From NCBI GenBank assembly GCA_020427155.1, contig JAGQOW010000002.1, positions 1-64,000 of the forward strand: a stretch of 64,000 nucleotides of DNA. The letters are read 5' to 3'. Positions 56,812 through 64,000 of the stretch are shown here, piece by piece. This stretch comes from Planctomycetales bacterium (GTDB lineage: Bacteria > Planctomycetota > Planctomycetia > Pirellulales > Lacipirellulaceae). The notes under the pieces were generated by a model. That model was given only the letters and a program-made list of their open reading frames with translations. It did no database searches and had not been told where the DNA came from. Made by a program: the position numbers and the translations under genes. Numbering within the stretch: position 1 is the stretch's first letter; the number at the start of each line of letters is the position of its first letter.

Positions 56812-58119
56812 CTAAACGGCAGGCCGACCCACGCTGTAGTAGCAGAAGCCGCGTTCCTTCATCCGCTCGGGCTCATACAGGTTCCTGCCGTCAAAAACTG
56901 TCGGCGACCGCATAAGTTGCTTCAGTTCTTCCCAATCAGGACGTTTGTAGTCGCTCCACTCGGTCATGATCACCAGTGCATCGGCCCCGGAGAGTGCTTG
57001 GGGGTGACGTCTGCAATACTGAATACGCTCGCCATAAACTTGCCGGATATTCGCCATGGCTTCGGGATCGTGGACTTGTACTTGCGCCGAGTTGGCGAGC
57101 AGGTGATCGATGAGCACCAGGGCAGGGGCTTCTCTGATGTCGTCAGTACGCGGTTTGAATGCCAGGCCCCAGACGGCGATAGTTTTTCCTGACAGGTCGT
57201 TCTTGAAGTGAGTATCGATTTTACTGAGTAATATGGCTTTTTGGTTCTGATTAACCTGATCGACGGCATGAAGCATGCGGGGTTCGATGCCGTTCTGCAC
57301 TGCCATCGCGGTCAAAGCTCGGACATCTTTCGGAAAGCAACTTCCTCCGTAACCAACGCCGGGAAAAAGGAAAGCGAAACCAATCCGACGGTCGTGACCG
57401 ATACCGCGTCTGACGTCGTTGATATCGCCTCCCATTCGTTCGCACAAATTGGCCATTTCGTTGATGAAGCTGATCTTAGTTGCCAACATCGCGTTAGCAA
57501 CATATTTGGTCATTTCCGCGCTTTCGGGGGTCATGACCAGGAACGGATGCTCGGTTCGCAGATAGGGTTCATAAAGCTGTCGCAGTACTTCAGCGGTAGA
57601 TGGTTCTCGGACCCCAACGACCACACGATCGGGCTTCTCGAAGTCTTCGATCGCAGCGCCTTCTTTTAGAAACTCAGGATTACTGGCCACGAAGCACTGA
57701 CGGCCGGTTAGTTCCTCCAATTGCGCGAAGATTCGTGCATTGGTGCCAACCGGGACTGTGCTCTTGGTGACTACGATCGCAGCTTCCTGCAGATGGGGAG
57801 CAATGCCATTGACGACTGTCCAGAGCGCGGATAAATCGGCGGTGCCATCTTCCCCTTGTGGGGTCCCAACCGCCAGAAAGACGATCTCTGCCGACGAGAC
57901 CCCCTTAGCCAGGTCGGTCGAGAACATCAATCGCTCGGCCGCTAAGTTGTAGGAAACCAGTTGTTCGAGTCCTGGCTCGAAGATTGGTATCTTGCCTTGC
58001 TGGAGTGCATCAATCTTGTCAACGTCGATATCGACGCAAATCACTTCGTTACCGCTGTTGGCAAAGCACGTACCAGTCACCAGCCCAACATAGCCGGTTC
58101 CAATTACCGCGATCTTCAT
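56812..58119 (-). CDS. UDP-glucose 6-dehydrogenase
   Basis: 435 residues. The NAD-binding start is [19 protein letters not shown]. The family features are all present: [28 protein letters not shown], the catalytic Cys in [17 protein letters not shown], and [19 protein letters not shown]. It oxidises UDP-glucose to UDP-glucuronate, a precursor of capsule and exopolysaccharide. It could feed the polysaccharide locus at 1-7 kb, though that is inference. Ugd, TuaD or similar names all fit, so no symbol is given. Confidence 0.95.
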   Translation of the reverse strand: MKIAVIGTGYVGLVTGTCFANSGNEVICVDIDVDKIDALQQGKIPIFEPGLEQLVSYNLAAERLMFSTDLAKGVSSAEIVFLAVGTPQGEDGTADLSALWTVVNGIAPHLQEAAIVVTKSTVPVGTNARIFAQLEELTGRQCFVASNPEFLKEGAAIEDFEKPDRVVVGVREPSTAEVLRQLYEPYLRTEHPFLVMTPESAEMTKYVANAMLATKISFINEMANLCERMGGDINDVRRGIGHDRRIGFAFLFPGVGYGGSCFPKDVRALTAMAVQNGIEPRMLHAVDQVNQNQKAILLSKIDTHFKNDLSGKTIAVWGLAFKPRTDDIREAPALVLIDHLLANSAQVQVHDPEAMANIRQVYGERIQYCRRHPQALSGADALVIMTEWSDYKRPDWEELKQLMRSPTVFDGRNLYEPERMKERGFCYYSVGRPAV

Positions 58120-58355
58120 AGGAGAATTGTCGTTTTCTGGGCAAGTGAGTCTGGAGTTTCGTAGGAACCCAGCATAGTTTCTCGGCGGGCATAAGCAAAT
58201 GCCGTATTGGCTGCCTGCTGGCCATCGTGAACCGTCTCCGGTATCTGTTGACGGCGACCCAATCAGTGAACCTGTGTTCCCGCTGAAACTTGCTTCCTCC
58301 TGCTAAGAATCAAAAGCAAGGGAGTTCTTGAGCCGCGCCGTGGCCAAGAAGAAGT

Positions 58356-59270
58356 TCAATAATCGGTCGTGCCATAGTATGGTAAGGCATCCAGTCGCAG
58401 GCGGCTTTTGACGAGTTGCACGATCTCGTCGACCTCGCGGTCTGAAAGGGGGGTCACCTCGCTTTCTGCCGGTCGGCGAGCGACGGTGTAGACCTGTACC
58501 AAGCGAATCCTTCCGCCGGCTGCAAGTATCTCGCTCAATCGATCGCACCAGGCAGCGAGTTCATGTGGCGCAGGAGGTTCGCCGGCAACACGCATGAATA
58601 ACGATTGAATCACGATCGGCCGCACCCGTGCAGCAGCAGTCAGGTTGTCGAGAATCTGTTGAAATCGGATTGGAGTACGTTCAATTCTCCGGTAGTACTC
58701 CTCGGTCCCCGCATCGAGTTTGGCCCAAATCTCTCCCTGATTGGCGTCGAGAAGCTCTAGCCCACGCACGACGTGGGGGCGCTGGAACATGCTGGCGTTG
58801 GTAATCAGTACCATCTTTACCTGGGTCATTCCCAGCTGAAGTTTCACGTCCGCACAAGCTGCAATGATTTCGTCAAAGTTTTTATAGGTCGTCGGTTCGC
58901 CATCGCCGGAGAAGGCCATATCATTCAGCCGTCGCAGCTCCGATGGAGTTTCGTGGAACTTTTCTGTCTCGAAGATCTTACCAGAGCCAACCAGCTCGAG
59001 GACCGCTCTCAATTCACTCAATAGCTCGTCGAATTCGACGAATTGAGTTTCGCTTTGAGAACGGCGATCGACCTGGCAGTAAATACAATCAAAATTGCAG
59101 ATCTTATCCGGATTGAGGTTTACGCCTACCGAGATTCCTCCCGACCGGCGACTCAATACCGGATAGACAAAGCGATTGTGTTCGAATAATCGCTCGTGAG
59201 CGGCGTGTAGGGGGTGCGTAGCGATTTCGGATTTCGATTCTGGGTGTTTGAATGCCAAGCCAATTGCCAT
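58356..59270 (-). CDS. radical SAM protein, COG0731-like
   Basis: 304 residues. The radical-SAM cysteines are in KICNFDCIYCQVDRR (CxxxCxxC), preceded by VYPVLSRRSGGISVGVNLNP, which is close to the start of COG0731 proteins (tRNA wyosine synthetase-like). GDGEPTTYKNF and VLITNASMFQRPHVVRGLEL fit the barrel. Bacterial members have no settled function. It sits between the dehydrogenase and an ABC exporter. Confidence 0.85.
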   Translation of the reverse strand: MAIGLAFKHPESKSEIATHPLHAAHERLFEHNRFVYPVLSRRSGGISVGVNLNPDKICNFDCIYCQVDRRSQSETQFVEFDELLSELRAVLELVGSGKIFETEKFHETPSELRRLNDMAFSGDGEPTTYKNFDEIIAACADVKLQLGMTQVKMVLITNASMFQRPHVVRGLELLDANQGEIWAKLDAGTEEYYRRIERTPIRFQQILDNLTAAARVRPIVIQSLFMRVAGEPPAPHELAAWCDRLSEILAAGGRIRLVQVYTVARRPAESEVTPLSDREVDEIVQLVKSRLRLDALPYYGTTDY

Positions 59271-59326
59271 TCTACTGGCCCTGAAGCGGCTTGGCTAATC
59301 GGATAGACGAAATCTGGCTTGGCGTC

Positions 59327-61324
59327 CTAGGCGCTTTTGCGGTAGTCCAGATGCGCGAGACGCCGGAAGAGTTTGCAGCGCTGGGACAGTTCGTCCAAAG
59401 TGCCAACATCGACGATGCATCCATGGTCCATTACAATGATTCGATTGGCCAGCTTGAGCGTGCTGGGCCGGTGGGTAATCATAAAAGCGGTTCGGCCTTT
59501 GACGAACTGCTCGAGTACGCCATGGATTAATCGCTCGTGTTCGACATCGATCTGGCTCGTTGCTTCGTCGAGAATCAGAATCTCAGGATCGCGAAGGATG
59601 GCCCTTGCCAACGCGATTCGTTGTCGCTGGCCCCCGGAGAGCCGATTACCGCCGGTTGAGCAAACGGTTAGATATCCTTCAAATAGTTTTTGCGTGATGA
59701 AGTCGTGTGCCTGAGCCTGCTTGGCTGCTTCGACCACTTGTTCTTGAGTTGCCCCTGGTGAGCCGTAGCGGATGTTATTGGCCACGGTGTCGTCGAAAAG
59801 CAAGGTTTCTTGGCTTACAACTCCGATGCGGCTCCGCAAGTCGCGAACGCGCACGTTTCGCAGATCGATCCCATCGATAGCCACCGAACCACTTGTCGGA
59901 TCGTAAAAACGGGCCAGAAGGTTCATCAGCGTCGACTTGCCACACCCGTTGGGGCCAACTACCGCAATTGTTTCGCCCGCGTCGACGTGCAAGTCGACAT
60001 GGTCGAGTACTAACTCGTCAGACCGATAAGAGAACGATACCTCGCGGAACTGTATTCGCCCCAAACGAGTTGGCAGCAAGGCGGGAACAGGTGGATCGGT
60101 AATCGCTGATTCACGATCGAGTAACTCGTAGACGTGGTCGCTGGCTGCGGCGGCAAGTTGCAGGCTGTTGAATAGTCCTGACAATCGTCTCATCGGATCG
60201 GCTGCGCCGGCAAGCATGAAGTAGAACGCCGTAATCATACCGTGCGACAAGGGCTCGGCGCTGACGCGAATTCCGAAGATATGGACCTTCTGGTTCAGTA
60301 CGAGATAGCCCCCTGCGGCAATAACAGCCACGATAATCGCGACTCCGATCGACTCGGTAAAAGGGCTGACGAGAGAATCGTAAAACGCGATTTTCATCGA
60401 GCGATGGTAGAACTGCTTGGACGATCTGTGGAATCGACTGCGCTCGTGTGACTCCATGGTGAAGGCTTTAATGACTTTAATGCCGCCAAAGGTCTCTTCA
60501 AGATGATCATAAACTGAAGAGAGTTCCTCCAGGGCCCGACGGTTGGCACGTTTCAGCGACTTGGCAAGCCAGTGAATGGTGTAGGCGCCTAATGGGGCGA
60601 TGACGGCAGTCAGCAGCAGCAACTGCCAGCTGATCCATGCTGCTCCGATCAAGCAGGCGAGCATCTTGAGAGGTTCTCGGATACCCATGCCGAACAGTGT
60701 CTGCGTGCCCTGGGCGATGTTGCCGATATCGCTGGTGAAGCGATTCATTAGATCGCCAGGGTTTGTCTGCCGAAATGTCCCCAGATCGAGCCGCAGAGTT
60801 CGACGGTAAAACTCTTTGCGAAGTTCGAAGCCCGTCAGATGCCCCAAGCGAGCGGTGTAATATGTTCCTGCAATTCGAAATAGGCTCTTTAGCAGCGTTC
60901 CTCCCAACAGTACCAGGCAGATCACGACCAGAGTGCCAAAAGGCGATACTGGTAGCCAGGCTGCGGCTAGAGGCAGAGCTCGTTGGCAGATGCCTTGCCA
61001 TTTGGCGCTGTTGCCACGCAGTGATTCAAAGCTCAGTATCTGAGAGCGAAGGGCCGATTGTTGTTCTTGTCCGACAGTAGCAAGTTCTCGTCGACAAGCG
61101 TCTATTTCAGTATTTAATTCAGCAACCCGAGCACTAGTTTGATGGATCTTCTCTTCCAGGAGATCAGGAATCGATTTGCCATGCATCACGCCATCAACGA
61201 TCGGCACGACAGTCATGATGCTGCCGCCCCAAAGGACGGCGACTACGAACGAGCATAGTATTGAAGCAACGACAGAAAACCGGTGTCGTAGCGCTAACTT
61301 TATGACGCGTGCGAGGCTGCTCAC
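59327..61324 (-). CDS. MsbA-like ABC exporter (fused membrane and ATPase domains)
   Basis: 665 residues from a GTG at 61322-61324 with CAAGGAC upstream; a TTG at 61468 is a longer alternative. A six-helix exporter domain (VVASILCSFVVAVLWGGSIM, LLLLTAVIAPLGAYTIHWLA) is followed by the ATPase: Walker A VVGPNGCGKSTLMNLL, signature RLSGGQRQRIALARA, Walker B EILILDEATSQID. Between the first and second helices is an unusual insert of about 90 residues with a coiled-coil stretch (EEKIHQTSARVAELNTEIDA). MsbA-type proteins flip lipid A or other lipids; the substrate here is unknown. Confidence 0.93.
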   Translation of the reverse strand: MSSLARVIKLALRHRFSVVASILCSFVVAVLWGGSIMTVVPIVDGVMHGKSIPDLLEEKIHQTSARVAELNTEIDACRRELATVGQEQQSALRSQILSFESLRGNSAKWQGICQRALPLAAAWLPVSPFGTLVVICLVLLGGTLLKSLFRIAGTYYTARLGHLTGFELRKEFYRRTLRLDLGTFRQTNPGDLMNRFTSDIGNIAQGTQTLFGMGIREPLKMLACLIGAAWISWQLLLLTAVIAPLGAYTIHWLAKSLKRANRRALEELSSVYDHLEETFGGIKVIKAFTMESHERSRFHRSSKQFYHRSMKIAFYDSLVSPFTESIGVAIIVAVIAAGGYLVLNQKVHIFGIRVSAEPLSHGMITAFYFMLAGAADPMRRLSGLFNSLQLAAAASDHVYELLDRESAITDPPVPALLPTRLGRIQFREVSFSYRSDELVLDHVDLHVDAGETIAVVGPNGCGKSTLMNLLARFYDPTSGSVAIDGIDLRNVRVRDLRSRIGVVSQETLLFDDTVANNIRYGSPGATQEQVVEAAKQAQAHDFITQKLFEGYLTVCSTGGNRLSGGQRQRIALARAILRDPEILILDEATSQIDVEHERLIHGVLEQFVKGRTAFMITHRPSTLKLANRIIVMDHGCIVDVGTLDELSQRCKLFRRLAHLDYRKSA

Positions 61325-61764
61325 AGATCGTCCTTGATCGTAGGGCTCTAGGAATTGGTCGTTTGACTGCGCCTCATCCCTGCCATGAAACGTCCAGCAG
61401 CTTCCCGCAGGATCGAATGCTGGCGACGATAGCAAAAGATTCTCGAATAGGGTGCGACCTTGTATCAAATCGTGGTCAGTCTACCAAGAGGGCTTAGCAG
61501 ATAGCATTCTTTAGGGCCGGAGATAGGGTCGAAAAAAAGCCGCTCGAGTTTTGACGATAGTTCCTAAAAATCTCGGTTGCTAGCAGCTGCAAGTAATTTA
61601 GTTGGATTCTATCGATTCTGCCGCCGATATCAGTTCTACGGGAAGCTCAAGAACGCGCGCTTGGCAGCGCGCCGACCCGCAACTAGTCGATTCGTCCGCA
61701 GTTAGTGCGACGACAATTCCGACCAGCGAGCTGTCTCGAAAAATCAATTCAGGGGGGATATCTG
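61325..61764. other. 440-bp spacer between the ABC exporter and the Cys-rich lipoprotein gene
   Basis: It is the divergent upstream region of both genes. No coding sequence is supported beyond a possible extended start for the exporter (to 61468). GGGGGGATATCTG just before 61765 serves as ribosome-binding site. Confidence 0.45.
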
Positions 61765-62316
61765 ATGAAACAGCTCTTGCTAGTAGCTGCCGTTGTAGGC
61801 TTGGCCGCCACCGGCTGTGCGCAAAACCGACTTTTGAGCAGCCAAAACTGTCGTGGTCCAGCCTGCCACGTGACACGTTCGCAAATGGCTCCGCGGCCCA
61901 ACGTCGTGCGAACTCTCTGCCAAGGAGGCAGTTGCAGTGTGAGTCAATGTGGGGGCGTTTGCGACTGTGGAGATAACTGCGCGTGTGGAGATGAGTGCTG
62001 CGGCGACGTCTGTTGTGGAGGGGGCTGCGATTGTGGCGATGGTTGCTGCAGCGGTTCCGGTTGTCGTGCCGGTCGAATGTTTGCACGTAATGGCTGGTGC
62101 GATTCGTGCGACAATTGTGGCGGGCGTGGCTGCGGTCTGTGCTGCAGAGTTGCTGGCTGTGTGGCCAGCGGATTCTGCCCTCATTCGGGAGGCTACCCCG
62201 AGTACTACAATTTCACTCCCAGTCCGCCGACCGGGCAAACTGCTTATCCCTACTACACGGTTCGAGGGCCGCGCGACTTCCTCCAGGCCAACCCGCCCTC
62301 GATTGGTCCGTACTGA
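61765..62316 (+). CDS. extremely cysteine-rich lipoprotein
   Basis: 183 residues from the ATG at 61765, with GGGGGGAT upstream. The signal is LLLVAAVVGLAATGC, a lipobox with the lipidated Cys. By hand count the protein has 27 cysteines, most in a run of CD/CG motifs (CGGVCDCGDNCACGDECC, then CCGGGCDCGDGCC). The final 40 residues are Tyr/Pro-rich (YPEYYNFTPSPPTGQTAYPY). The cysteine region could bind metal or make disulfide cross-links in the envelope. No named family recognised. A good terminator follows at 62362. Confidence 0.8.
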   Translation: MKQLLLVAAVVGLAATGCAQNRLLSSQNCRGPACHVTRSQMAPRPNVVRTLCQGGSCSVSQCGGVCDCGDNCACGDECCGDVCCGGGCDCGDGCCSGSGCRAGRMFARNGWCDSCDNCGGRGCGLCCRVAGCVASGFCPHSGGYPEYYNFTPSPPTGQTAYPYYTVRGPRDFLQANPPSIGPY

Positions 62317-62361
62317 TTGGTCGAACCTGATACAAACCGCGTGAAGGGAATCGCGCACAAG

Positions 62362-62408
62362 CCAGTCGTCCTACGTGCAGGGAAGCACAGCGGGACGGCT
62401 GGTTTTTT
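62362..62408 (+). terminator. terminator after the Cys-rich lipoprotein gene
   Basis: CCAGTCGTCC (62362-62371) pairs with GGACGGCTGG (62393-62402), with one G-U pair, and encloses a small GTGC/GCAC hairpin. Six Ts follow. It separates the lipoprotein gene from the convergent fabF. Confidence 0.88.
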
Positions 62409-62461
62409 GTTGGGATTCGCAGAGCCAGATCTTAAATCGAGTGGGACAGCGAAGAGGAGGT

Positions 62462-63742
62462 TCACACTCGCCCGGCAATCAGAGTTATATTCTGGCCGCC
62501 AAAGCCGAAGCTATTTGTCAGCACGGTTTTGCATTGATGATCGCGTGCTGCGTTAGGCACGTAATCCAGATCGCACGCAGGGTCTGGGGTTTCGTAGTTG
62601 ATCGTCGGCGGGACAACGTTGTCTTGAAGTGACTTCAGGCATACGATCAATTCAGTCACTCCTGCGGCCGCGATTAGGTGACCTGTCATGCTCTTGGTGC
62701 TTGAAACAGGAATGCTATTGGCACAGTCGCCAAATACTTGACGAATCGCCAGGGTCTCGACCCGATCGTTTACCGCAGTACTGGTACCGTGGGCATTGAT
62801 ATAGTCGATCTCGTCGACGTTTTTTCCCGCGTCGGCCAGCGCCATCTTCATACAGCTTATCCCCCCGCGGCCTTCTGGGTGGGTATCGGTAATGCGAAAC
62901 GCGTCAGCGGTTGTGCCGTAACCAAGAATCTCGCCATAGATCCTCGCGTCGCGAGACTTGGCATGTTCGTATTCTTCGAGCACAACAATTGCCGCTCCCT
63001 CGCCCAGGACGAAACCATCCCGGTTCAAATCAAACGGCCTGGAAGCCTTTTCCGGTTCGTCGTTTCTTTCGCTCAGGGCCGTTAGCAGATTAAAGCCTGT
63101 AACTCCAAACGGATGGATCATGCTGTGCGTGCCGCCCGAAATCATGGCATCGGCTTCGCCGCGGCGGATGATTTCGGTTGCTTCGCCGATGGCCTGGCTG
63201 CTGGCGGCACAAGCAGTAAGACAATTCACGTTTGGACCCTGGGCATTGAACATACCTGCCAGGTAGCCGACGGGCATGTTGGGCTCTTGTTCGAGTTCAG
63301 CAACGGGGTCAAGAATGGCCAGGCCCTTATCAACAAATGCCTTGAGATCGAGGTTGCCGTCGCCGGCTTGCACCGCTGCCGCCATCATGTCTGAAAAGCG
63401 AAAGAAATCTTGCTGGCCTTCCCCGGCTCCCAAGTAGACGCCGAATCGAGTTGGCTCGACAGTCCCCAGCACTCCCGAATCGACGACCGCTTGTTTGGCT
63501 GCTCCTGCGCCGAAACACGTGTGACGGCCCCGATCAACCCATTCGCCAGGGTCCTCGCCCTCGTCGGCGATTGACCAGTCCTTCACCTGAGCAGAAATCT
63601 TTGTCGGAAAGCTGCTGGCATCGAACAGCGTCGTGCGCGACACTCCGCTCTTGCCGGCGAGCAAGTTTTGCCAGAGTTGATCGACCGTATTCCCCAGAGG
63701 AGTCACGCAACCAATACCGGTGATTACTACACGTCGTCGCAT
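62462..63742 (-). CDS. fabF: beta-ketoacyl-ACP synthase II
   Basis: 426 residues, ATG with AAGGAAATC before it. It shows the KAS II pattern: VVITGIGCVTPLGNTVDQLW at the start, the nucleophile in LTACAASSQAIGEA, the first His in INAHGTSTAVNDRVE, and the second in SSTKSMTGHLIAAAGVTE. The ending FGFGGQNITLIAGRV is typical. It condenses malonyl-ACP with acyl-ACP in fatty acid synthesis. Confidence 0.97.
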   Translation of the reverse strand: MRRRVVITGIGCVTPLGNTVDQLWQNLLAGKSGVSRTTLFDASSFPTKISAQVKDWSIADEGEDPGEWVDRGRHTCFGAGAAKQAVVDSGVLGTVEPTRFGVYLGAGEGQQDFFRFSDMMAAAVQAGDGNLDLKAFVDKGLAILDPVAELEQEPNMPVGYLAGMFNAQGPNVNCLTACAASSQAIGEATEIIRRGEADAMISGGTHSMIHPFGVTGFNLLTALSERNDEPEKASRPFDLNRDGFVLGEGAAIVVLEEYEHAKSRDARIYGEILGYGTTADAFRITDTHPEGRGGISCMKMALADAGKNVDEIDYINAHGTSTAVNDRVETLAIRQVFGDCANSIPVSSTKSMTGHLIAAAGVTELIVCLKSLQDNVVPPTINYETPDPACDLDYVPNAARDHQCKTVLTNSFGFGGQNITLIAGRV

Positions 63743-63812
63743 GATTTCCTTCCCTGACAGAATGGATATTTTTTTCTAGAGTCGGAATCGTTCACGGGCA
63801 AGATTGACCAGC

Positions 63813-64000
63813 TCACACTTCGGCAGCGCATTCCTCAAGTGGATAGTCGCTTTCCTGCATGGGAGTGCCGTCTGCTTTCAGGCCCACTTCGAACACACCT
63901 ACCAGCGAGAGCCAATGCCGCAAGTCGCGGGGACGGAACAACCGAGTACCGAACAACCCATCAGTTTCTTCATCGAGACGGGCGTAGAACAACAGCGCTT
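63813..64000 (-). CDS. C-terminal end of an unidentified protein (partial)
   Basis: The minus strand is open from the right edge to a stop at 63813-63815, about 62 codons. Visible residues include LLFYARLDEETDGLFGTRLF, LRHWLSLVGVFEVGLK and the ending YPLEECAAEV. No family recognised from this fragment. It lies 70 bp upstream of fabF in the same direction and may be part of the same operon. Confidence 0.6.
   Translation of the reverse strand, partial: ALLFYARLDEETDGLFGTRLFRPRDLRHWLSLVGVFEVGLKADGTPMQESDYPLEECAAEV

Noticed and set aside
1..64000. CRISPR arrays, tRNA or rRNA genes, transposases, prophage genes
   Set aside because: No regularly spaced repeats, no cloverleaf with a GTTCRANNC T-loop, and no integrase or transposase motif was found by reading both strands.

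Overview
The window reads as a chromosomal segment of a planctomycete, most likely Pirellulales-like. The reasons are a DUF1559 prepilin-type protein, PEP-CTERM/exosortase genes, dockerin-type repeats on a PEP-CTERM protein, a Bacillus-type three-subunit succinate dehydrogenase, TadE/VWA genes outside a complete tad locus, and moderately high GC with large spacers between many genes. No rRNA, tRNA, CRISPR array, transposase or prophage was recognised. The only mobile DNA seen is a small inverted-repeat element carrying a decayed GxxExxY gene.

Layout. 1-6.8 kb is an envelope/exopolysaccharide locus: a Wzz-type chain-length protein cut by the window edge and an exosortase run leftward, while a Wza-like export lipoprotein, an unknown secreted protein and an EpsI-family protein run rightward from an 869-bp spacer. 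6.9-10.4 kb holds an RRM RNA-binding protein, a PstS-like binding protein and a PDZ/YbaY/DUF4214-like secreted protein. 10.4-16.8 kb is a leftward sdhC-sdhA-X-Y-sdhB run, in which X is a Tat-exported alkaline-phosphatase-like protein and Y is a multi-pass membrane protein. 17-25.9 kb has a TPR protein, an acidic protein, an S41 protease, purH, a DUF1559 pilin-like protein and a DinB protein.

26-31.5 kb is accessory: a PEP-CTERM protein, a BlaI/M56 regulator pair with a clear promoter and operator, a nickel superoxide dismutase with a signal peptide and a strong terminator, and small envelope proteins. 31.5-45.4 kb is core metabolism and repair: ilvN-ilvC, uvrA, gltB-gltD with the decayed GxxExxY element between them, a LysR regulator just upstream of gltB, and a secreted cyclophilin. 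45.5-54.9 kb has rsmD, an esterase, an ABC-F ATPase, lnt, a lipoprotein, a HAMP-only membrane protein and a TadE-VWA-TadE set. 54.9-64 kb has a two-lobed aspartic protease with dockerin repeats and a PEP-CTERM anchor, UDP-glucose dehydrogenase, a radical SAM protein, an MsbA-like exporter, a very cysteine-rich lipoprotein and fabF.

How it fits together. The exosortase, EpsI, Wza and Wzz genes would build and export a surface polysaccharide and process PEP-CTERM proteins. Two such substrates lie in the window (26 kb and 55 kb), and UDP-glucose dehydrogenase could supply UDP-glucuronate for the polymer. Lnt and several lipoproteins fit a diderm envelope. The observations most worth checking are the protease, the sdh operon insertion, the signal-peptide nickel SOD, the BlaI/M56 pair with its Ig-like sensor, and the GxxExxY remnant inside the glutamate synthase operon.
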